Assembly (NCBI GenBank): GCA_003343605.1
Contig: QAKW01000058.1
Coordinates: 1 to 41,605, forward strand
Direction: 5' to 3'
DNA from: Clostridiales bacterium
Lineage (GTDB): Bacteria > Bacillota > Clostridia > Oscillospirales > QAKW01
DNA length: 41,605 nt
The position numbers were made by a program, and so were the translations under genes. The notes beneath the pieces are model-generated. The model made no database searches. It had not been told where the DNA came from and saw only the letters and a list, made by a program, of their open reading frames with translations. Within the stretch, counting starts at the first letter, position 1; each line of letters starts with the position of its first letter. Positions 16,593 to 22,518 of the stretch are shown here, in pieces.

Positions 16593-17978
16593 ATGAAAAT
16601 TCAATATCTGGGGATCAGTGAGATCAGGGGCCCTCTGGTTGTTTTGGATCATGTAAAAGATATTTGCTTCGATGAAGTGGCGGAGCTGGTTTTGAATAAC
16701 GGCCAGGTAAGGCGGGGGCGTGTGATCCAGCTGGAAGGGGATCGCGCGGTGATCCAGGTTTTTGAAGGAACCAATCAGATTTCGCTGGAAAACGTAACAA
16801 CCACCTTTGAAGGCAAACCTATGGAGCTGAATCTGGGTGAAGAGCTTCTGGGCCGGGTATTCAACGGCGCGGGCGCGCCGATCGACGGGCTCGGTGAGAT
16901 TTACAGTGAGAAAACAGCGGATATCAACGGCGCGCCGATTAACCCGGTTGCCCGGGAATATCCCCGCGATTATATCTGCACCGGGATTTCTTCGATCGAT
17001 GGGCTGATCACCCTGATCCGGGGCCAAAAACTCCCTATTTTTTCCGGCTCGGGCATTCCGCATGACCGTCTTTCTGTTCAGATCGCCACACAGGCCCGCC
17101 TGGGAGAAGGGAATCACGAGGAATTTGCGATTGTTTTTGCCGCAATGGGCGTAAAAAACGATGTGGCCGATTATTTCCGGCGCGCGTTTGAAGAAAGCGG
17201 AACGCTTTCCAATGTGGCGATGTTCCTCAATCTGGCCAATGATCCGATCATCGAGCGGATCGTAACGCCGCGCTGCGCACTGAGTGCAGCAGAATATCTG
17301 GCCTTTGAAAAGGGCAAGCATGTGCTGGTGATTATGACGGATATGACCGCCTATGCCGAAGCGCTCAGAGAGCTATCGTCTTCAAAAGGGGAAATTCCCG
17401 GCAGAAAGGGCTATCCGGGATACCTTTATTCCGATTTTGCCTCTCTTTACGAACGCGCCGGGATGATTAAAGGGCGGCCCGGTTCGGTTACGCTGATTCC
17501 GATTTTAACCATGCCCAACGATGATATTACCCATCCGATCCCCGATTTGACCGGCTATATTACGGAAGGGCAGATTGTGCTGGATCGTTCGCTCGCCGGA
17601 AAAGGGCTGGTTCCGCCGGTCTCGGTATTGCCGTCGCTTTCCCGCCTGATGAAGGATGGGATTGGGGAGGGATACACCCGCGAGGATCATGCGCCGCTGG
17701 CCAACCAGCTGTTTGCGGCTTATGCCAAAGTGCAGGACGCCCGCGCCCTTGCATCGGTAATCGGTGAAGATGAGCTGAGTGAAACCGATCAGCTTTATAT
17801 GGAATTCGGCCGCGTTTTTGAAGAGCGGTTCATCAATCAGGGCTGGCAGGAAAACCGGTCGATGGAGCAGACGCTCAATCTGGGCTGGGAGCTGCTCGCC
17901 ATGCTGCCCCGGGAAGAGCTTACCCGGATCGACAGCAGGCTGATCGACCGCTATCTTCCGGCGGCAGGGGAGCAGTAA
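16593..17978 (+). CDS. ntpB: V-type ATP synthase regulatory subunit B
   Basis: Subunit B alternates with A in the hexamer and carries non-catalytic sites. The 461-residue product has the normal B-type plan. Where A has a P-loop, B reads LPIFSGSGIPHDRL, which lacks GxxGxGKT. Other family stretches are MTDMTAYAEALRELSS and the arginine-finger region VLPSLSRLMKDGIGEGYT. I place the start at the ATG at 16593, 10 bases after GGGAGG (16577-16582). The frame is open 11 codons further upstream, but that would overlap the end of A. Confidence 0.98.
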   Translation: MKIQYLGISEIRGPLVVLDHVKDICFDEVAELVLNNGQVRRGRVIQLEGDRAVIQVFEGTNQISLENVTTTFEGKPMELNLGEELLGRVFNGAGAPIDGLGEIYSEKTADINGAPINPVAREYPRDYICTGISSIDGLITLIRGQKLPIFSGSGIPHDRLSVQIATQARLGEGNHEEFAIVFAAMGVKNDVADYFRRAFEESGTLSNVAMFLNLANDPIIERIVTPRCALSAAEYLAFEKGKHVLVIMTDMTAYAEALRELSSSKGEIPGRKGYPGYLYSDFASLYERAGMIKGRPGSVTLIPILTMPNDDITHPIPDLTGYITEGQIVLDRSLAGKGLVPPVSVLPSLSRLMKDGIGEGYTREDHAPLANQLFAAYAKVQDARALASVIGEDELSETDQLYMEFGRVFEERFINQGWQENRSMEQTLNLGWELLAMLPREELTRIDSRLIDRYLPAAGEQ

Positions 17979-17981
17979 GCC

Positions 17982-18614
17982 ATGAGCGCCGCAGTTTTTC
18001 CAACGAAAGGAAATTTGATCCTGCTCAAAAAGTCGCTGGCGCTGGCGTCGGTCGGCTTTGATCTGATCGATAAAAAGCGCAATATCCTGATTCGGGAAAT
18101 TATGACGATGATCGATGAAGCCCGGGCGCTGCAGGGGGAAATCAACAGTACCTTTGAAGAAGCCTACCGTGCGCTGCAGGAGGCCAATGTGGACCTGGGC
18201 TCGATTGAAAATACCGTGCGGGCGGTGCCCTGGGACGATTGCATCACCGTTTTGAATAAAAGCGTGATGGGGGTGGAGATTCCAACCGTGCGCTACCATC
18301 CGGAAGCGCCGATGCCCTATTACGGCTTTGTTTCCGCTACGGAAACGCTGGATCATGCCTTTGCGAAGTTTCGGGATGCCAAGGAGCTTTGCGTGCGGCT
18401 GGCCGAGGTTGAAAACGGTGTGATGCGCCTGGCGCGGTCGATCAGCAAAACGCAAAAGAGGGCCAACGCGCTTAAAAATATTGTGATTCCCGATTATGAG
18501 GAGAAGATCCGGTTTATCACCGATTACCTTGAGGAGAAGGAGCGCGAGGAATTTATCCGCATGAAGGTTTTGAAAAAACAGAAGGAAAAGGCGTCTTTTT
18601 CTTCCCCAAAATAA
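17982..18614 (+). CDS. ntpD: V-type ATP synthase subunit D (rotor shaft)
   Basis: This 210-residue protein is the central shaft, a long antiparallel coiled coil. It begins with FPTKGNLILLKKSLALASVG, the signature of D subunits, and ends with the second helix RANALKNIVIPDYEEKIRFI. It starts 3 bases after the B stop and is the last gene of the unit, followed at once by a strong terminator. No H or J genes like those of Enterococcus follow. Confidence 0.96.
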   Translation: MSAAVFPTKGNLILLKKSLALASVGFDLIDKKRNILIREIMTMIDEARALQGEINSTFEEAYRALQEANVDLGSIENTVRAVPWDDCITVLNKSVMGVEIPTVRYHPEAPMPYYGFVSATETLDHAFAKFRDAKELCVRLAEVENGVMRLARSISKTQKRANALKNIVIPDYEEKIRFITDYLEEKEREEFIRMKVLKKQKEKASFSSPK

Positions 18615-18648
18615 AAAAACAGGGGTTCCGGCAGGAACCCCTGTTTTT
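18615..18648. terminator. Bidirectional terminator after the V-ATPase operon
   Basis: AAAAACAGGGGTTCC (18615-18629) pairs perfectly with GGAACCCCTGTTTTT (18634-18648) around a GGCA loop. It has A-run and T-run sides, begins at the base after the ntpD stop and ends 3 bases before the stop codon of the convergent lipoprotein gene. Confidence 0.93.
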
Positions 18649-18651
18649 GGC

Positions 18652-19203
18652 TTAAAGCAGGGCTTTTACAATCACGTTCGGATCCGAAAGAAGAAGATCC
18701 AGAACCGCCGTGTATTCTTCGAGGGCGTGGTCGTCATCGAGATTGACGGCGGCCTGCGCCAGCGTGCGGTCGTGGAAGGTAAACCGGTAGTAACCCGTTT
18801 CTTCATCCCAGGCGTAAGTGCCCTTTTTGGCAAGCTGCTTTTTAACGGTTGCGCTGGCAAACGTCTCGCCTTCATGGAAGCGGAACGCGATCCCATCAAA
18901 TACCTCTGTTACCGCCTGTGTTTTCTGCTTGAGCGCATGCGCCTCATCGATAACGGAAGAAACCTTGGCCTGATTGACCGTGTAAACAGCCTGACGGTAT
19001 TCCGGCGTGGTGACATCCGCCGTTTCATCCTGCAGATAGCTCTGGGCGCCGGCAATATCCATCTCTTCGGCCTCTTCGTGAAAATCAATATAATCTTTTT
19101 CTTCCGGCCCAGTTGGCTGGGTTGGGGCCGCCGGATTTTTTTTACAGCCCGCAAGTGAAAGCAGCAGCATCCCTGCCGCCAAAAGAATAAGCAAACGTTT
19201 CAT
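18652..19203 (-). CDS. Predicted lipoprotein of unknown function
   Basis: The 183-residue product has a clean lipoprotein signal: positively charged start MKRLL, hydrophobic core, and lipobox LAGC with Cys20. A Pro/Thr linker (about 24-35) leads to an acidic domain with a run of Glu and Asp residues and a helical middle, then a beta-rich tail containing TGYYRFTFHDRTLAQAA. I do not recognise the family. It has its own promoter with a palindrome over the start of the transcript, and lies tail-to-tail with the V-ATPase operon, so its place there carries little functional meaning. A surface-anchored role is likely; nothing more can be said. Confidence 0.8.
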   Translation of the reverse strand: MKRLLILLAAGMLLLSLAGCKKNPAAPTQPTGPEEKDYIDFHEEAEEMDIAGAQSYLQDETADVTTPEYRQAVYTVNQAKVSSVIDEAHALKQKTQAVTEVFDGIAFRFHEGETFASATVKKQLAKKGTYAWDEETGYYRFTFHDRTLAQAAVNLDDDHALEEYTAVLDLLLSDPNVIVKALL

Positions 19204-19223
19204 CTGTTAAACGGCTCCTTTGC

Positions 19224-19236
19224 ATGGTAATACCAT
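19224..19236. promoter_or_regulatory. Palindrome ATGGTAATACCAT, possible operator
   Basis: A perfect 13-base palindrome sits just downstream of the -10 of the minus-strand lipoprotein promoter, covering its expected transcript start. Its core TGGTNNNACCA fits the general form bound by FadR-type GntR regulators. That match is a pattern inference only, since no such regulator is in the window. Confidence 0.35.
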
Positions 19237-19237
19237 T

Positions 19238-19267
19238 ATTATAAAGGATAAAAATGAAAAAGTCCAA
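19238..19267 (-). promoter_or_regulatory. Promoter for the lipoprotein gene
   Basis: On minus, TTGGAC (19262-19267), an 18-base spacer and TATAAT (19238-19243). Confidence 0.5.
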
Positions 19268-19296
19268 AACAAATTGAAAAATTTTGCAGGAAACCG

Positions 19297-19325
19297 TTGA
19301 CAAAGACCATAAAAAATGATATTAT
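19297..19325 (+). promoter_or_regulatory. Strong sigma-A promoter for the ABC importer
   Basis: Consensus TTGACA (19297-19302), exact 17-base spacer and TATTAT (19320-19325), about 60 bases before the binding-protein gene. Confidence 0.75.
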
Positions 19326-19384
19326 GATATCACTTTAGCAAGATAAAGCAATAAAATAATTGATTATAGGAGGGAAAACAGAAA

Positions 19385-20173
19385 ATGAAAATGTTGAAAA
19401 GAGCGGTCGCGCTGCTTGCGGCGGCCGCCATGATGCTGAGCCTCGGCGCCTGCGGCAAAAGCGAAGAAAGCGACATGGCGTATGTAAAAAATAAGGGCAA
19501 ACTGGTTGTTGGCATCACGGATTTTGCCCCGATGGACTATATGGATGAGAATGGCAACTGGATTGGATTTGATGCCGATCTGGCCCGCGCCTTTGGCGAA
19601 CATCTGGGCGTGGAAGTGGTGTTTTCTCAGATCGAGTGGGGCAATAAGGTTTTCGAGCTGAATGGAAAGAGCCTTGATTGCGCCTGGAACGGCATGACGC
19701 TGACGGATGAAGTGGTGAGCAGTATGGCCTGTTCCAAGCCTTATTGTAAAAATGCGCAGGTGGTTATTTTGCCCAAAGATAAAGCGGAGCAGTATCCCAC
19801 GCTGGAAAGCATGGCGAATCTGCGCTTTGCGGTGGAAGCGGAATCTGCGGGGCAGGAGCAGGCGGAACTCAATAACCTGCAGTTTACCCCGGTGCTGGCA
19901 CAGGCCGACGCCCTGATGGAGGTTGCCGCCGGCACCTGTGACGCCGCGATTATTGATTTGCTGATGGCAGGCGCCATGACCGGGGAGGGCACTGGTTACG
20001 CCAATCTGACATCAACGATCAGCCTCAACAGCGAGCAATACGGCGTTGGCTTCCGCAAGGGCTCTGATCTGGCCGAAGAGCTCAATCGGTTTTTGAAAAC
20101 CGCCTATGATGACGGCACGATTATGAAACTGGCGGAAACCTATAAGATTACGGATGCGATTCTGGCGCAGTAA
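19385..20173 (+). CDS. Substrate-binding lipoprotein of an amino-acid-type ABC importer
   Basis: This 262-residue protein belongs to the SBP_bac_3 family (PF00497 type). Its signal ends in the lipobox LGAC with Cys23. The fold signatures VVGITDFAPMDYMDENGNWI and GFDADLARAFGEHLGVEV are typical. In most family members an Arg in the T-E-x-R segment after the second strand binds the alpha-carboxylate of the amino acid. Here the same segment reads NGMTLTDEVVSSMACSKPY, with Val110 at that place. The Asp that binds the amino group seems kept in TCDAAIIDLL. Substrate may therefore be unusual. AGGAGGG precedes the ATG. It heads the importer unit, and a hairpin follows it, which would give it higher expression than the permease. 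Confidence 0.9.
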   Translation: MKMLKRAVALLAAAAMMLSLGACGKSEESDMAYVKNKGKLVVGITDFAPMDYMDENGNWIGFDADLARAFGEHLGVEVVFSQIEWGNKVFELNGKSLDCAWNGMTLTDEVVSSMACSKPYCKNAQVVILPKDKAEQYPTLESMANLRFAVEAESAGQEQAELNNLQFTPVLAQADALMEVAAGTCDAAIIDLLMAGAMTGEGTGYANLTSTISLNSEQYGVGFRKGSDLAEELNRFLKTAYDDGTIMKLAETYKITDAILAQ

Positions 20174-20187
20174 AAAGCGCGCAGGAA

Positions 20188-20217
20188 AAAGGCAGGGGGC
20201 TTATGTCCTCTGCCTTT
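20188..20217 (+). promoter_or_regulatory. Intercistronic hairpin between binding protein and permease
   Basis: AAAGGCAGGGG (20188-20198) pairs with CCTCTGCCTTT (20207-20217), 11 bp with one G-T pair. No long T-run follows, so it is more likely an RNA-stabilising or partial-termination element than a full stop. Confidence 0.45.
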
Positions 20218-20260
20218 CACCCGTTTGGGATTTTATGAAAAGGTTAAGGCAGGTTTACTC

Positions 20261-20995
20261 ATGTTTCGTATCGTGATTCACGCCCTGAATATCGGTTTTT
20301 TGCAAACGCTCAAGCTGTTTGCCGTTACGCTGCTCGGCGCAATCCCCCTCGGGCTGCTCATCTCTTTTGGTTCGATGAACCGATGGATGCCGTTTCGCTT
20401 TTTAAACCGATGGCCAAAATATAAAATTCTCCGCTGGCTTGCTCAGGCAAAGCCGGTTCGGGCGCTTACACGCCTGATCATCTGGGTGGTGCGCGGCACG
20501 CCGCTGATGCTGCAGCTGATGATCATCTATTATTTTCCCGGCCTGGTTTTGGGCAACCCGATCTGGGGCGGCGGGGAAAGCGGCCGCTTTTTGGCAGCCT
20601 CCCTTGCATTTATCTTTAATTACGCATGCTATTTTTCAGAAATCTACCGCAGCGGGATTCAGGGTGTGCCGAAAGGGCAGCAGGAGGCGGGGCAGGTTCT
20701 TGGCATGACCAGGAGCCAGATCTTCTTCAAGATTACCCTGCTGCAGATGATCAAGCGGATCGTGCCGCCGATGTCGAATGAAATCATTACCCTGGTGAAG
20801 GATACCTCTCTTTCCCGCATCATTGCCCTGCAGGAAATCATCTGGGCCGGCTCGGCCTTTTTAAAGGGTTCGCAGGGAATCGCGGGCGAGATCTGGCCGT
20901 TGTTTTTCACCGGCGTTTATTATCTGGCGTTCAGCGGACTTCTGACCCTGCTTTTGGGGGCGCTGGAAAAGAATCTGAACTATTTTCAGGCATGA
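20261..20995 (+). CDS. Amino-acid-type ABC transporter permease
   Basis: The 244-residue membrane protein has about five hydrophobic helices and the BPD_transp_1 EAA loop seen in EAGQVLGMTRSQIFFKITLL, followed by PPMSNEIITLVKDTSL as in polar amino acid permeases (HisM/GlnP type). I chose the ATG at 20261, which follows an AAGGCAGG ribosome site. A TTG at 20225 would add 12 residues but has no ribosome site. One permease gene only is present, so the channel is probably a homodimer. It lies 17 bases before the ATPase gene. Confidence 0.9.
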   Translation: MFRIVIHALNIGFLQTLKLFAVTLLGAIPLGLLISFGSMNRWMPFRFLNRWPKYKILRWLAQAKPVRALTRLIIWVVRGTPLMLQLMIIYYFPGLVLGNPIWGGGESGRFLAASLAFIFNYACYFSEIYRSGIQGVPKGQQEAGQVLGMTRSQIFFKITLLQMIKRIVPPMSNEIITLVKDTSLSRIIALQEIIWAGSAFLKGSQGIAGEIWPLFFTGVYYLAFSGLLTLLLGALEKNLNYFQA

Positions 20996-21011
20996 AGGGA
21001 GGCGCGAAAGG

Positions 21012-21800
21012 ATGGCGTTTTTAGATGTGCGGCATATTGAAAAGCACTTTGGCGCAACCCGGGTACTGGAGGATATCAGCTTTTCACTGGAAAAGGGGCA
21101 GGTGCTGGCCATTATCGGATCCTCCGGCAGCGGAAAAACAACGTTGTTGCGCTGCCTGAATTTTTTGGAAACGCCCGATCGCGGCGCAATCCTTGTGGGC
21201 GGGGAGACGCTTTTTGATGCCGCGGATGCCCGCTTTCACAAAGAAAAGGAAATCCGCAGAAAGCGCCTGCATTTCGGGCTGGTTTTTCAATCGTTTCATC
21301 TTTTTCCGCAATATACGGCACTGCAGAATGTGATGCTGGCGCGGGAGCTGCTGGCGAAGGAACAGCCTGATTACAGGGAAAACCGCCGCGCCATTCATCA
21401 GGCGATTGAAAAACAGGCGCGGGAGCTGCTGATTCAGATGGGGCTGGAAGACCGGATGAAAAGCTACCCGCATCAGCTTTCCGGCGGGCAGCAGCAGCGG
21501 GTATCGATCGCCCGCGCGCTGGCGATGGAGCCGGATATTCTCTGCTTTGACGAGCCGACCTCGGCGCTGGATCCGGAGCTGACCGGCGAAGTGCTGAAAG
21601 TGATCAGAGGGCTCAAATCCTCCGACAGCACCATGATCGTTGTGACTCATGAAATGGAATTTGCCCGCAATGTTGCGGATCAGGTGCTTTTCATGGCCGA
21701 CGGGGTGATTGAAGAGCAGGGCACGCCGGAGGAGATCTTCGGCTGCCCCAAGAGCGAAAAAGCCAAAAGCTTTCTGCAAAAATCACTGGAAACATTTTAA
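21012..21800 (+). CDS. Amino-acid-type ABC transporter ATP-binding protein
   Basis: The 262-residue ATPase has all motifs: Walker A GSSGSGKT (36-43), Q-loop in VFQSFHLFPQ, signature LSGGQ (156-160), Walker B ILCFDE (176-181) with catalytic Glu181, and the switch histidine in VVTHEMEFA. The CFDEPTSALDPELTGEVL pattern is that of the GlnQ/HisP branch. It completes a binding protein, permease and ATPase set in one unit and is followed by a terminator. Confidence 0.95.
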   Translation: MAFLDVRHIEKHFGATRVLEDISFSLEKGQVLAIIGSSGSGKTTLLRCLNFLETPDRGAILVGGETLFDAADARFHKEKEIRRKRLHFGLVFQSFHLFPQYTALQNVMLARELLAKEQPDYRENRRAIHQAIEKQARELLIQMGLEDRMKSYPHQLSGGQQQRVSIARALAMEPDILCFDEPTSALDPELTGEVLKVIRGLKSSDSTMIVVTHEMEFARNVADQVLFMADGVIEEQGTPEEIFGCPKSEKAKSFLQKSLETF

Positions 21801-21802
21801 TC

Positions 21803-21835
21803 GGCGCGGCGGAGAATTCGCCGCGTCTTTTCTTT
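21803..21835 (+). terminator. Terminator after the importer ATPase
   Basis: CGCGGCG (21805-21811) pairs with CGCCGCG (21819-21825), extendable by wobble pairs, and is followed by TCTTTTCTTT. It sits 4 bases after the ATPase stop. Confidence 0.75.
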
Positions 21836-21849
21836 AAGGAGGCCTTTTG

Positions 21850-22413
21850 ATGGATAAACCTACAATCCGCCGGGAAATGAAGCGCCGGCGGGCGGAGCTT
21901 TCCCCCGCGGCACGGGCCGCTGCTGCGGAATGCTGCCTTCGGATGATCGCAAAAACCGGAACCTTTCAGCGTGCGCCGGTATTCTTTTGCTATGCGGCCG
22001 CCGGCGATGAGCTGCCAACCGCCGCCCTCGCGGCGCTGGCGCAAAGCACCGGAAAGCAGGTGGCTTATCCGAAGGTTCTGGAAAACGGAACGATGATTTT
22101 TATGATTGCCAAAACGCTCTGCCCGGGCTACTGCGGCATTCCGGAACCGCAGGCGGGAAAAACGGTATGGCCCGAAAAGCAGGATTTCATGCTGCTGCCG
22201 GGGCTGGCCTTTTCCAGGGAGGGCGACCGCCTCGGGTATGGAAAGGGCTATTACGACCGCTACCTCTGCGCGCTGGATGAGCGGCCGTTTTGCTGCGGCG
22301 CGGGCTATGATTTTCAGCTTGTTTCGGCGCTGCCCCGCGCACCGCAGGATCAGCCGCTTGACCTGGTGGTTACGCCTTCGGTTTATTTGCGCATACCGGG
22401 GAATGAAATATGA
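21850..22413 (+). CDS. 5-formyltetrahydrofolate cyclo-ligase
   Basis: The enzyme converts 5-formyl-THF to 5,10-methenyl-THF with ATP, returning a dead-end folate to one-carbon metabolism. The 187-residue product has the family motif GDRLGYGKGYYDRYL near residue 126 and the Arg/Lys-rich N-terminus IRREMKRRRAELSP. AAGGAGG (21836-21842) lies 7 bases before the ATG at 21850; a TTG one codon earlier is less likely. It is separated from the importer by a terminator. Read-through from the importer promoter, or a weak promoter I cannot see, would serve it. Confidence 0.93.
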   Translation: MDKPTIRREMKRRRAELSPAARAAAAECCLRMIAKTGTFQRAPVFFCYAAAGDELPTAALAALAQSTGKQVAYPKVLENGTMIFMIAKTLCPGYCGIPEPQAGKTVWPEKQDFMLLPGLAFSREGDRLGYGKGYYDRYLCALDERPFCCGAGYDFQLVSALPRAPQDQPLDLVVTPSVYLRIPGNEI

Positions 22414-22441
22414 ACAAACGTTTAAATCCACCCGCATATTC

Positions 22442-22470
22442 TTGCACTTTCTCTCTAAACGGTTTATAAT
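22442..22470 (+). promoter_or_regulatory. Promoter for the ABC ATPase-permease fusion
   Basis: TTGCAC (22442-22447), an exact 17-base spacer and consensus TATAAT (22465-22470), about 40 bases before the gene start. Confidence 0.7.
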
Positions 22471-22500
22471 AATTCACTAAATAAAATGTAAAAGGAGAGA

Positions 22501-22518
22501 ATGAACCGCAGATGCTGA
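22501..22518 (+). other. Five-codon upstream reading frame overlapping the next start
   Basis: ATG AAC CGC AGA TGC TGA reads MNRRC and stops across the first codons of the ABC fusion gene (ATG at 22512). The AAAGGAG site (22491-22497) is 3 bases from this ATG and 14 from the real one, both off the ideal. It may couple or dampen translation. Evidence is position only. Confidence 0.25.

Noticed and set aside
20225..20260. TTG start for the permease, 12 codons upstream
   Set aside because: No ribosome site; the ATG at 20261 has AAGGCAGG before it.
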